Source: an uncultured Actinomycetes bacterium (GTDB lineage Bacteria; Actinomycetota; Acidimicrobiia; Acidimicrobiales; Microtrichaceae). From it: a stretch of DNA of 42,636 nt. Within the stretch, counting starts at the first letter, position 1, and each line of letters opens with the position of its first letter. A program made the translations under genes and the position numbers. Shown here piece by piece: positions 24,573 through 32,288 of the stretch. The notes under the pieces were generated by a model. That model was not told the DNA's origin. It worked only from the letters and a program-made list of their open reading frames with translations, and searched no databases. Location: contig CAINRS010000069.1 in assembly GCA_903852755.1 (NCBI GenBank), positions 1 through 42,636 on the forward strand, read 5' to 3'.

Positions 24573-25771
24573 GTCGACGGGGCTCCCGGGGGTGCGGTCG
24601 GTCGGTCGGAGGGCGCTCGGAGTCGGTACCGCTCGATCTTGCCGAGTGCGGTGCGTGGGAGCGAATCGCGCAGGTCGAGTTCCCGGGGAGCGCACGCCGC
24701 CGGCAACTCGGCGCGCACCGCAGCGCGCAGGTCCTCGAGCGTCGGGATCCTCCCGGGTGTCGGCACGACCACCGCCACCACGCGCTGGCCCCACTCCGGG
24801 TCGTCCCGGCCGACCACGGCCACCTCGGCCACCCCGGGGACCCCGGCGAGCACCCGTTCCACCGGCTGCGGCCAGACGTTCTCGCCGCCCGTGACCACCA
24901 CGTCGTCGGCCCGACCCGTCACGTCCAGTCGGCCCGTGTCCGGGTCCACCACGCCGATGTCGCCGGCGCGGTACCAGCCATCGGCCCCGGCGAGCGGCGC
25001 ACCGTCGCGGTCGGCCCGGCCGAGCGACGGTGTGCGGAGCTCGATCGGTGCCGGAACGCTCCAGTGGGTCCCGGGTGGGGTGGCCGTCCGGACCGAGACC
25101 CCGTTCAGGGCGAGTCCGTCGTAGACCACGCCGCCGAACGTCTCGGTGCACCCGTAGGTCGCCACGGTGTTGTCCGGCCGGTCGAGTGGTGGGGCGGAGC
25201 CCCCGAGCAGGATCCGTCGCCACGGGGACGGGTCGATTCTGCCCAGGAGCGTCGGCACCAGCGAGACGTGGGTGCAGCCGTTGCGGACCGCAGTGGCCAG
25301 GGTCTCCGGATCCGCCCGGGCCACCACCTCGAGACCGGCGCCGCTCGACAGCGCCCGGGTGAGGACGGAGAGTCCGCCGACGTGGTGCAGCGGCAGGCAC
25401 GCGAGCCACCTGACGTCCGGGGCAACGCCGAGGGCGGTGGCGGTGGCGTACGCCGCCCACTCCACGCCCTGGTGCGTGTGGACCACGGCGCGGGGCCGGC
25501 CCGTCGTCCCCGAGGTCGCGACCACGACGGCGTCGCCGTCCCGGACCCGGCCCTCGTGGTCCCGTCGGTGCTCGTCCCGGGCCGGCAGGACGGTGGTGCC
25601 GTCCGGGGTGACGAGCCGGTCCGGTCCGACCACCTCGAGCAGGGTCCGGAGGTGGGGCTCCGGCACGTCGACGGGGAGCGGTGCGGCGACGTCACCGTCG
25701 TCCCACACACGCAGCAGGGCGTCGACGAAGCCGGGTCCGGCCGGCAGTGCCAGCCCGACGAGCTCAGGCAC
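24569..25771 (-). CDS. menE: o-Succinylbenzoate-CoA ligase
   Basis: An adenylate-forming ligase that activates o-succinylbenzoate with ATP and CoA in menaquinone synthesis. In 400 residues it has the P-loop ATSGTTGRPRAVVHTH (about 84-100), LPLHHVGG, the ATYGCTETFGG A5 motif, GWYRAGDIG, the hinge at DVVVTGGENVWP, and the catalytic lysine in LPRTALGKIERYRL near the C terminus. It is on the short side, lacking a long N-terminal lead-in, like other compact MenE proteins. Assignment rests on these motifs plus menA, menD, menF, menG and menH within 8 kb. GTG at 25771 is the only start in frame. It overlaps the VOC gene downstream. See the promoter entry for its odd 29-nt leader. Confidence 0.9.
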   Translation of the reverse strand: MPELVGLALPAGPGFVDALLRVWDDGDVAAPLPVDVPEPHLRTLLEVVGPDRLVTPDGTTVLPARDEHRRDHEGRVRDGDAVVVATSGTTGRPRAVVHTHQGVEWAAYATATALGVAPDVRWLACLPLHHVGGLSVLTRALSSGAGLEVVARADPETLATAVRNGCTHVSLVPTLLGRIDPSPWRRILLGGSAPPLDRPDNTVATYGCTETFGGVVYDGLALNGVSVRTATPPGTHWSVPAPIELRTPSLGRADRDGAPLAGADGWYRAGDIGVVDPDTGRLDVTGRADDVVVTGGENVWPQPVERVLAGVPGVAEVAVVGRDDPEWGQRVVAVVVPTPGRIPTLEDLRAAVRAELPAACAPRELDLRDSLPRTALGKIERYRLRAPSDRPTAPPGAPST

Positions 25772-25800
25772 GGGAGGTCACCGTCGCACCCACGGGCCTC

Positions 25801-25810
25801 ACGGTACCGT
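25801..25810. promoter_or_regulatory. Symmetric bidirectional -10 element (menE and PH-domain gene)
   Basis: ACGGTACCGT is a perfect palindrome that reads TACCGT on both strands, sharing the central TA. Rightward, the GTG of the PH-domain gene follows after 8 nt. Leftward, a GTG at 25793 follows after 7 nt and opens a nine-codon frame that overlaps the menE start at 25771. Confidence 0.55.
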
Positions 25811-25818
25811 CGGTGCCC

Positions 25819-26295
25819 GTGGAGGATGCGGTCGCACCGGCGTCGGTCGAACTGCCGGTCGGCCTCCCCGGTCGGCTGCTCGCCGCGGTGGTCCCGGTGG
25901 TCGCGTTCGGGTTGGTCGCCGCGAGCGCACGGCGGGGCGGTCTCGATGCGACCGACGGCGACGTCGTGCCGCCGTGGGTGCTCGCCGTGGCGACCCTGGC
26001 CGGTGCGCTCGTGTTGTCGTGGCGGGCGGCGACCCAGCGGGCGGTGCTCGACGCGGCAGGTCTGCGCTGCCGCAACCTGCTCGTGAGCTTCGAGGCCGAC
26101 TGGGATCTGGTGGAGGTGCTGCGGGTCGAGCGGCGGGGTCCGTTCGTCACGGTCGACCTGGTCCTGGCGAACCTGCGTCGGTCGCACCGCATCGGCGCCG
26201 CCACGCGACTCGCCGGACCCTCGGCTGCGCAGGTGCTCGGCCTCATCCGGCAGGTGCCGGCGGCATCGGCCCGGCTCGGCGATCCGGAGCCGTAG
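25819..26295 (+). CDS. Membrane-anchored PH-domain-like protein
   Basis: A 158-residue protein with two N-terminal TM helices (LPGRLLAAVVPVVAFGLVAAS and PPWVLAVATLAGALVLSW). A compact beta-rich domain follows (AVLDAAGLRCRNLLVSFEADWDLVEVLRVERRGP, then FVTVDLVL) and a closing helix (AAQVLGLIRQVPA), the pattern of bacterial PH-like domains. The role is unknown; membrane-associated scaffolding is only a guess. GTG 25819 is chosen because it lies 8 nt after TACCGT; GTG 25813 is an alternative two codons upstream. The TAG stop overlaps the menA -10 hexamer, so it lies directly upstream of menA and may partly be cotranscribed with it. Confidence 0.75.
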   Translation: MEDAVAPASVELPVGLPGRLLAAVVPVVAFGLVAASARRGGLDATDGDVVPPWVLAVATLAGALVLSWRAATQRAVLDAAGLRCRNLLVSFEADWDLVEVLRVERRGPFVTVDLVLANLRRSHRIGAATRLAGPSAAQVLGLIRQVPAASARLGDPEP

Positions 26296-26298
26296 GCT
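26293..26298 (+). promoter_or_regulatory. -10 element for menA
   Basis: TAGGCT overlaps the stop codon of the PH-domain gene and lies 9 nt before the menA GTG at 26308. No Shine-Dalgarno sequence is present. Confidence 0.5.
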
Positions 26299-26307
26299 CT
26301 CCGGGCC

Positions 26308-27258
26308 GTGAGCGAACCCCCTGCCGTCCGCACGCCCTCGGGTACCCCGGGCCTCCCGACCGGGTGGCGCCGCTGGGTGCTCGGCGCCCGACCCCGGACG
26401 CTGCCCGCGGCGGTGGCCCCCGTGCTCGTCGGCACGGCTGCTGCGGCCGGTCCCGCCTCGTTGGGTGCGGCCCGCGGCCTGTCCTGGTGGGTCGCCCTCT
26501 GCGCCCTCGGGGTGGCCGTCTCGGTCCAGGTCGCCACCAACTACGCCAACGACTACTCGGACGGTCGTCGGGGGACCGACGATCCGTCCACCCGGGTCGG
26601 GCCGCCCCGACTCGTGGGCAACGGGCTGGCGAGTCCGGCCGAGGTCAAGCGTGCGACGATCGTCGCGTTCGCCGTCACCGCCGCGTTCGGTCTCCCGCTC
26701 GTGGTGTTCGTGCAGCCCTGGCTCGTCGTGGTCGGGCTCGCAGCCATGCTGGCGGGGTGGGGCTACACCGGTGGTCCCCGTCCCTACGGCTACGCAGGCC
26801 TCGGTGAGGCCTTCGTCTTCGTGTTCTTCGGGCTGGTCGCCACCACCGGGTCGACCTACGTGCAGGTGCTCGGGATCCCGTGGATCTCCTGGGTCGCGGC
26901 CGTCGCCGTCGGCTGCCTCGCCACGGCGCTGCTCGTGGTGAACAACCTCCGTGACATCCCCGGCGACACGCTCTCGCAGAAGCGCACCCTGGCGGTCCGG
27001 CTCGGTGACCGGCGGACGCGCTGGTTGTACGTGGCGTTGCTCGCGTTCCCGTTCGTGCTCATCCCCGTGGTGGCCGGCGCCGGGGGACGCCCCCTCGCCG
27101 CGCTGGGCCTGGTGGGGGTCGTCCTGGCCCGCCAGCCGGTGGTGGCGGTCCTCGGCGGGGCCTCGGGTGCCGCCCTCGTCCCGGTGCTCGCCGCGACCGG
27201 TCGGGTCCAGCTGGTCACGTGCGTGCTGGTGGCCCTCGGTCTGTTCGTCGGTGGGTGA
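26308..27258 (+). CDS. menA: 1,4-Dihydroxy-2-naphthoate polyprenyltransferase
   Basis: A UbiA-family membrane enzyme that attaches a polyprenyl chain to dihydroxynaphthoate, making demethylmenaquinone. The 316 residues hold about eight or nine TM helices and the two Asp-rich prenyl-diphosphate/Mg motifs, NYANDYSDGRRGTD (about 78-91) and NNLRDIPGD (about 212-220). The PRTLPAAVAPVLVGTA start is characteristic of MenA. It has its own -10 element, 9 nt upstream, inside the end of the PH-domain gene. It converges on menH, with 7 bp between the stop codons. Confidence 0.95.
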   Translation: MSEPPAVRTPSGTPGLPTGWRRWVLGARPRTLPAAVAPVLVGTAAAAGPASLGAARGLSWWVALCALGVAVSVQVATNYANDYSDGRRGTDDPSTRVGPPRLVGNGLASPAEVKRATIVAFAVTAAFGLPLVVFVQPWLVVVGLAAMLAGWGYTGGPRPYGYAGLGEAFVFVFFGLVATTGSTYVQVLGIPWISWVAAVAVGCLATALLVVNNLRDIPGDTLSQKRTLAVRLGDRRTRWLYVALLAFPFVLIPVVAGAGGRPLAALGLVGVVLARQPVVAVLGGASGAALVPVLAATGRVQLVTCVLVALGLFVGG

Positions 27259-27274
27259 CGGCGGCTCAGCCGTC
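27257..27274. terminator. Possible hairpin at the menA/menH convergence
   Basis: GACGGC and GCCGTC pair across a 6-nt loop and span the stop codons of both convergent genes. The lack of a T-run keeps confidence low. Confidence 0.3.
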
Positions 27275-28135
27275 GAGGAAACGGCGCACGGCGGCGAGCG
27301 TCTCGTCGGGGCGCTCGAGGTGGGCGGCGTGACCGGCCCCGGGAATCGTGACCGCCCGGCCACCGGTGTCGGCCGCGAGTCGGGCGGCGTGCGCCACGTA
27401 GTCGGGGTCGTCCCCTCCGGCGAGGGCCAGCAGCGCCGGGGCACCCCCGGAGCGCCCGAGGGCGGCCAGGTCGTCCCACAGGGGACGCATGGACCCGGTC
27501 CCGGCGTTCCGCAGTGACGCCGCCAGGGCGTCGGCGGAGTTGCCCCGGCGCTCCTCGTCGAACCGGGCCCAGTCGGGGAGTCCGGCGAACATCGGGAGTC
27601 CCAGCCACCACTCCACGAACCCGTCCACACCGTCGCGTTCGACCCGTCTGGCCCGTTCCTCATCGGCGTCGCGCCGCTCGGCCCGCCGGGAGGTGTCCGT
27701 GATCCCGGCGGTGGCCCCGATCGTGACCAGCCGGCGGATCCGCCCGGGGTCGGTGACCATCCACGTCAGTGCCACCCGGCCACCCATCGAGTAGCCGAGC
27801 ACGTCGAGGGGCCCGTCGAGGCCCGCCAGCGTGGACCCGAGCAGGTCGACGGTGCGGTCCAGGTCGGCGTCCGCTGCGCGGGTCGATCCGCCGTGGCCCG
27901 GCAGGTCGACGGCGACGACGGTCCTGTCGGCGGCGAGACCGTCGGCAAGCGGTCCCCAGCACCGCCGGGTCTGCGCGAACCCGTGGAGCAGCACGAGCAC
28001 CGGCCGCCCACCGTCGTCGACCGCCACCAGTCGATCCGCAGCGAGCGTGTCGTTGCGGCCTGTGTCGTCGCGACCGGTGTCGTCCCGGCCTGTGTCGTCG
28101 CGGCCGGGGTCGTCCCGGCCTGTGTCGTCGCGCAC
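27266..28135 (-). CDS. menH: 2-Succinyl-6-hydroxy-2,4-cyclohexadiene-1-carboxylate synthase
   Basis: An alpha/beta hydrolase fold that eliminates pyruvate from SEPHCHC in menaquinone synthesis. Motifs are LLHGFAQTRRCW (oxyanion region), VAVDLPGHGGS, the nucleophile elbow GYSMGGRVAL, a GLPMFAGLPDWA lid and the C-terminal histidine in PGAGHAAHLERP. The 289 residues include a non-standard N-terminal tail of about 30 residues made of five DDTGR-type repeats. The GTG at 28135 is supported by TACGGT exactly 6 nt upstream. A GTG at 28027, just before the fold, would leave the repeat untranslated. It is divergent from menD and shares its promoter motif. Confidence 0.88.
   Translation of the reverse strand: MRDDTGRDDPGRDDTGRDDTGRDDTGRNDTLAADRLVAVDDGGRPVLVLLHGFAQTRRCWGPLADGLAADRTVVAVDLPGHGGSTRAADADLDRTVDLLGSTLAGLDGPLDVLGYSMGGRVALTWMVTDPGRIRRLVTIGATAGITDTSRRAERRDADEERARRVERDGVDGFVEWWLGLPMFAGLPDWARFDEERRGNSADALAASLRNAGTGSMRPLWDDLAALGRSGGAPALLALAGGDDPDYVAHAARLAADTGGRAVTIPGAGHAAHLERPDETLAAVRRFLDG
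28055..28129 (-). repeat. 15-bp in-frame tandem repeat at the menH N terminus
   Basis: Five 15-bp units read DDTGR, DDPGR, DDTGR, DDTGR, DDTGR on the minus strand, with a decayed sixth (NDTLA). Copies differ by one to three bases. The acidic, flexible tail would precede the hydrolase fold. Confidence 0.88.
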
Positions 28136-28141
28136 GACGCC

Positions 28142-28151
28142 ACCGTAGGCT
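28142..28151. promoter_or_regulatory. Bidirectional -10 element shared by menH and menD
   Basis: ACCGTAGGCT reads TAGGCT rightward (10 nt to the menD ATG at 28162) and TACGGT leftward (6 nt to the menH GTG at 28135). Both use the same central TA at 28146-28147. The two start codons are only 26 bp apart. Confidence 0.6.
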
Positions 28152-28161
28152 GCGTCCGCCC

Positions 28162-29952
28162 ATGGGAGCTCCAGACGATGCCGCACCGGTGCTGCCGGCC
28201 GAGGGGTCGCTGAACGCCACGTTCTGCGCCACCCTGGTCGACGAGTGGTCGGGTCTCGGCCTCACGAGTGCGTTCGTCTCGCCCGGCTCCCGCTCGACGC
28301 CGCTCGCCCTCGCCCTGGTGGGCGACCCCCGCTGGCAGGTCCAGGTCCTGCTCGACGAGCGGTCCGCCGCGTTCGCCGCAGTCGGGTCCGGAGCGGTCAC
28401 GGGCCGTCCGGCGGTGCTGGTGTGCACGAGTGGCACGGCGGCGGCCGAGTTCCACGCGGCGGTCGTGGAGGCGCACCAGTCGGCGGTGCCGGTGCTCATC
28501 GTGACGGCGGACCGACCACCGGAGCTGCACGGGGTCTGGGCGCCCCAGACGATCGACCAGCGCAACCTCTACGGCGACGCCGTGCGGTGGTACTGCGAGC
28601 CGGGCCCCCCGGATCCGTCGGGCCGGGACACGTGGCGGCACCTGGCCGCGGATGCGGTGTCGAGGTCCCTCGGGGTGGTCCCCGGGCCCGTCCACCTGAA
28701 CCTCGCGTTCCGGGAGCCGCTCGTGGGCGATGTCGGTGACCTGCCGGTGGGCGTCGGTGCTCGATCGCCGCGTCCCGGGTCGGCCGTCGCTCGGCCCGGG
28801 GCACAGTGGGGGCTGACCGACGAGGACCTGGCCCGACTCGCCCCGCTCGTCGCCGGCCGGCGCGGCGTGGTGGTGGCCGGCGCCCGGGCGGCCCTCGACG
28901 CCGACGACCGGGAGGCCCTGCTCGACCTGGCCACCTCGCTCGGCTGGCCGCTGCTGTGCGACTCCCCGTCGGGGTGCCGGGTCCCGCACCCGGCCGTCGT
29001 GTCGACCGCCGACGCCATCCTCCGTGAACCCGGCGTGGCCGGGGCGCTCCGTCCCGAGTTCGTGCTGCGGGTCGGCGGCCTGTTGAGCTCGAAGGTCCTC
29101 ACGGCCTGGCTGCGGGACTCCGGTGCGGTCCAGGTCGGCGTCGACCGCTTCGACCGGGTCCCCGACCCCGACCGTCAGCTCGCCCGGGCGCTCGTCGCCG
29201 ATCCGGCGACCGTCGCGGCGCAGCTCCGGTCCCTCGGGGCCGGGCCCGCACCCGCCGGGTGGACCGCCCGGTGGACGCAGCTCGAGGCGATCGCCCGCAG
29301 GGCCATCGATGCGACGCTCGACGCCCACGGCGAGGTGGTGGAGCCCGCCGTGGCCGCGGACGTCCTGGCGTCGATCCCCGATGGCTCGACCCTCGTGGTC
29401 GCCTCGTCCATGCCGGTGCGCGACCTGGAGTGGTACGCAGCGCCGCGGAGTGGAGTGCAGGTCTGGTCCAACCGGGGCGCGAACGGGATCGACGGGGTGG
29501 TCTCGACGGCGCTCGGGGTGGCCACCTCCCGTCGGCCCACGGTGGCGCTCGTCGGCGACCTGGCGTTCCTCCACGACAGCTCCGCGCTGGTCGGGGCCCG
29601 TGCTCGGGCCCTCGACCTGGTGGTGGTCGTCGTCGACAACGACGGCGGCGGCATCTTCTCGTTCCTCCCCCAACGGGAGTCCGTGCCGTCCGCCACGTTC
29701 GAGCGGGTCTTCGGGACTCCCCACGGCGCCGACCTGGTCGCCCTCGCGGCTGCGCACGGTCTCGACGCCCAACGGGCGACCACCCGCGCCGGAGTGCGGG
29801 CGGCGGTGGCGGGTGCGCTCGCCCGGGGCGGGACCCGGGTGGTGGTGGCCGCGAGCGACCGCGACCACAACGTGGCGGTGCACGAGGAGCTCAACGCAGC
29901 GGTCGCCGCTGCGCTCCGGGCAGCGGGCACGGACCAACCGGCCGGTCCCTGA
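28162..29952 (+). CDS. menD: 2-Succinyl-5-enolpyruvyl-6-hydroxy-3-cyclohexene-1-carboxylate synthase
   Basis: A thiamine-diphosphate enzyme that joins isochorismate and 2-oxoglutarate, the committed menaquinone step. The 596 residues show the family start (NATFCATLVDEWSGLGLTSAFVSPGSRSTPLALAL), DERSAAFAAVG with the ThDP-activating glutamate, CTSGTAAAEFHAAVVEA, TADRPPELHGVWAPQTIDQ, and the C-terminal ThDP/Mg domain with VWSNRGANGIDGVVSTALG and GDLAFLHD...VVVVDNDGGGIFSFLPQ. All domains look intact. The ATG at 28162 lies 10 nt after the -10 hexamer, so the leader is only a few bases. An alpha/beta hydrolase gene follows on the same strand from its own hexamer. Confidence 0.96.
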   Translation: MGAPDDAAPVLPAEGSLNATFCATLVDEWSGLGLTSAFVSPGSRSTPLALALVGDPRWQVQVLLDERSAAFAAVGSGAVTGRPAVLVCTSGTAAAEFHAAVVEAHQSAVPVLIVTADRPPELHGVWAPQTIDQRNLYGDAVRWYCEPGPPDPSGRDTWRHLAADAVSRSLGVVPGPVHLNLAFREPLVGDVGDLPVGVGARSPRPGSAVARPGAQWGLTDEDLARLAPLVAGRRGVVVAGARAALDADDREALLDLATSLGWPLLCDSPSGCRVPHPAVVSTADAILREPGVAGALRPEFVLRVGGLLSSKVLTAWLRDSGAVQVGVDRFDRVPDPDRQLARALVADPATVAAQLRSLGAGPAPAGWTARWTQLEAIARRAIDATLDAHGEVVEPAVAADVLASIPDGSTLVVASSMPVRDLEWYAAPRSGVQVWSNRGANGIDGVVSTALGVATSRRPTVALVGDLAFLHDSSALVGARARALDLVVVVVDNDGGGIFSFLPQRESVPSATFERVFGTPHGADLVALAAAHGLDAQRATTRAGVRAAVAGALARGGTRVVVAASDRDHNVAVHEELNAAVAAALRAAGTDQPAGP

Positions 29953-29985
29953 GTTCCGGCCGGGGCGGTTGGTCGCGCCGACGGC

Positions 29986-29991
29986 TAGCGT
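29986..29991 (+). promoter_or_regulatory. -10 element for the alpha/beta hydrolase downstream of menD
   Basis: TAGCGT lies about 38 nt before the proposed start, giving a leader of roughly 30 nt that carries a GAGAGGG ribosome-binding site at 30015-30021. Confidence 0.45.
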
Positions 29992-30029
29992 GGTCGTCGC
30001 CCGAGGGTCACGACGAGAGGGACGTGCAG

Positions 30030-31055
30030 GTGCAGGACGAGGTCGACGAACACGATCCGGGGGACGACGGCCTCCCGGCCGTCGTGGTCAACGGCGACGA
30101 GCCGCCCCCGGTCCTCCACCCGCTCGATCGCGACGAGCCGCCGTTGCCCCGGGCGTCGGGTGAGGTCGAGCTGCCCGACGGACGGTCCCTCGCCTGGGCC
30201 GAGTACGGGCACCCCGACGGCGATCCGGTCCTCTGGTTCCACGGCACACCCGGCGGCCGCCACCAGGTGCCGCCGGCGGTCGACGAGGTCGCCCTGCGCT
30301 CGGGTTTCCGGGTCATCGCCGTCGAGCGACCCGGGACCGGTGCGTCGAGCGACCACCGCTACGGCCGGGTGGCCGAGTTCGCGCCGGACGTCGAGACGCT
30401 CGTCGACACCCTCGGTGTCGACCGGTTCGCCGTGGTCGGTCTCTCGGGCGGTGGCCCCTACACCCTGGCCGTGGCGAACCACCTCCCCGACCGGGTCGTC
30501 GTCGCAACGCTGCTCGGCGGGTTCGGGCCCGTGCGGGGCGCCGACGCCGTCCTCAGCTACACCCGGCTGTTCCGATTCCTCGCTCCCGGCCTCGAGGTCC
30601 TGCGTGGCCCGCTGGGGTCGGTGTTCTCGTCGCTGGTGAGGGTGGCCGACCCGATCGCGGCGCCTGCGTTCCACCTGTACGCCACGCTGTTCGGGTTCGC
30701 CGACCGCGGGGTGCTCCGCCGTTCGGGCATGCGGGCCGTCTTCCTCCACGACCTCCTGACCGCCGACGACGTCCGGGCGGCGGCGCACGACCTGGCGTTG
30801 TTCACCCGGCACTGGGGCTTCGACCTGTCCACCGTCCGGCCCCCGGTGGTCGTGTGGCAGGGCCTCGCCGACGTGATCGTCCCGCCGAGCCACGGCCACC
30901 ACCAGGCGGCCCGGGTCCGACGCGGCGAACTGCACGTCCGTCCGGGCGAGGGTCACTTCGCAGGGTTCGTCGAGGTCGAGTCGGTCCTCGGACGGGTGCG
31001 GGAGGTCTGGGCCGGCGAGACCGCCGCTCCCGTCGGCTCCACCCGCGACGACTGA
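30030..31055 (+). CDS. Alpha/beta hydrolase
   Basis: A 341-residue protein. After an acidic, Pro-rich N-terminal stretch (about 1-40) comes a hydrolase fold: LWFHGTPGGRHQ (oxyanion hole), VIAVERPGTGASS, the nucleophile elbow GLSGGGPYTLA, a helical cap, WQGLADVIVPPSHG (acid region) and RPGEGHFAGF (histidine). It resembles the general hydrolases or haloperoxidase-like esterases of actinobacteria; the substrate is unknown. GTG 30030 is preferred because GAGAGGG lies 8 nt upstream; GTG 30024 is in frame two codons earlier. It follows menD by about 77 bp, but its fold does not suggest a menaquinone step, since menH is already present. Confidence 0.85.
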   Translation: MQDEVDEHDPGDDGLPAVVVNGDEPPPVLHPLDRDEPPLPRASGEVELPDGRSLAWAEYGHPDGDPVLWFHGTPGGRHQVPPAVDEVALRSGFRVIAVERPGTGASSDHRYGRVAEFAPDVETLVDTLGVDRFAVVGLSGGGPYTLAVANHLPDRVVVATLLGGFGPVRGADAVLSYTRLFRFLAPGLEVLRGPLGSVFSSLVRVADPIAAPAFHLYATLFGFADRGVLRRSGMRAVFLHDLLTADDVRAAAHDLALFTRHWGFDLSTVRPPVVVWQGLADVIVPPSHGHHQAARVRRGELHVRPGEGHFAGFVEVESVLGRVREVWAGETAAPVGSTRDD

Positions 31056-31088
31056 CAGGCGGGACGACCGGCACCCTCGCCGTTCGGT

Positions 31089-32288
31089 TCAGGGACGGCC
31101 GAGTGCGTCCAGCACCGCCCGGGCCTTGGCCCGGGTCTCGGCGAGCTCGGCCGCAGGATCGGAGTCGGCCACCACCCCGACCCCGGCGAACACGCGGGCG
31201 TGCGATCCGTCGAGTTCGGCACTGCGGATCCCGACGGCGAACGCGCCGTTGCCCGATGCGTCGACCCACCCGACCGGACCGGCGTATCGACCGCGGTCAG
31301 CGGACTCGAGCTCGGCCTGCAGGTCCAGCGCGGTTGCGCGTGGCCACCCCCCGACCGCCGGTGTGGGGTGCAGGGCGGCGACGAGGTCGAGCACCGATGG
31401 CAGCGGGGCGGAGAGGCGGCCCTCGACCAGGGTGGCGAGGTGCTGGACGGGTCCGGCGGCGACCACGCTCGGCGCCGGTTCGGCGTCGAGGTAGGAGCAC
31501 CAGGGCAGGATCGCCTCGTGGACGGCGTCGATGGTGATCTGGTGCTCCCACCGGTCCTTGCCGGACGCCGCCAGCTCGGCGGCCACCCGCCGGTCGGAGT
31601 CGGGGTCACCGGACCGTGGAGCCGTCCCCGCCATCGGCTGGGCCCGGACCACCTCGCCGAGCCGCGACACCAGGAGCTCGGGTGAGGCTCCGACGAAACC
31701 GTCGACGCAGAAGCGGTAGGCGTGGGGGGCCGTCTCGTCGAGTCGCAGGAACACCGTCGCCGGGTCCAGGTCGGTGTCGGCCCGGACGGCGAGCTCCCGG
31801 GCGAGCACCACCTTGGTCAGGTGGCCCTCGGCGATCCGCTTCGTGGCGGTTCGGACGTCGTCGCACCAGTCCTCGGGGTCCCGCACGGACTCCACCTCGA
31901 CCCGTCGCGGTGCCGGCGGTGCGTCACCGCTCGGCGGGGGTTCGTCGCCCACCTCGGTCCGCCACCGGCGCCCGTCGGGCGACCGTCCGTGCAGTACCGA
32001 CGGCACGACGAAGGTCGCCGCGGCCGACCGGTCGTAGGGGAGCGCTCCGAAGGCCACCGGACCGGTCCCGGGCTCCGCTGCATCGTGGGTGCCGCCCGCC
32101 AGGTCGCCGAGCACGTCGGCGACCACGTCCAGGTGCTCGACCCACGGTGCCGGCACCTCGATGCGCACTGCGGTCCCGACGCCCCAGAGCTGTCGGCGGC
32201 GCGACCAGAACGCCGTCAGGTCCTCGCCCGCCCGGGGTGCCACCGCCGGGTCGTCCGGCCCGGAGCGGAGCTGCGGGCGGCCCGTCAC
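31089..32288 (-). CDS. menF: Isochorismate synthase
   Basis: A chorismate-binding enzyme that converts chorismate to isochorismate, the first menaquinone step. The 399 residues carry the family C-terminal core: TKRIAEGHLTKVVLARELAV, FLRLDETAPHAYRFCVDGFVGASPELLV, PMAGTAPRSGDPDSDRRVAAEL, KDRWEHQITIDAVHE, LHPTPAVGGWPR and RGRYAGPVGWVDASGNGAFAVGIRSAEL. The lysine in HLTKVVLAR is the expected catalytic base. An anthranilate or salicylate role is possible in this superfamily, but the men context favours MenF. The GTG at 32288 overlaps the menG stop in GTGA, so it is translated after menG. Confidence 0.93.
   Translation of the reverse strand: MTGRPQLRSGPDDPAVAPRAGEDLTAFWSRRRQLWGVGTAVRIEVPAPWVEHLDVVADVLGDLAGGTHDAAEPGTGPVAFGALPYDRSAAATFVVPSVLHGRSPDGRRWRTEVGDEPPPSGDAPPAPRRVEVESVRDPEDWCDDVRTATKRIAEGHLTKVVLARELAVRADTDLDPATVFLRLDETAPHAYRFCVDGFVGASPELLVSRLGEVVRAQPMAGTAPRSGDPDSDRRVAAELAASGKDRWEHQITIDAVHEAILPWCSYLDAEPAPSVVAAGPVQHLATLVEGRLSAPLPSVLDLVAALHPTPAVGGWPRATALDLQAELESADRGRYAGPVGWVDASGNGAFAVGIRSAELDGSHARVFAGVGVVADSDPAAELAETRAKARAVLDALGRP

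Noticed and set aside
24573-25460. N-terminal extension of the VOC protein through the menE region
   Set aside because: The upstream part is the menE sequence read in the wrong frame; the GTGA overlap at 24569-24572 gives a natural start and the VOC fold begins there.
27893-28213. Plus-strand frame with repeated VVPACVVA units
   Set aside because: It is the complement of the MenH DDTGR repeat; MenH has a promoter, a recognisable fold and the correct frame.
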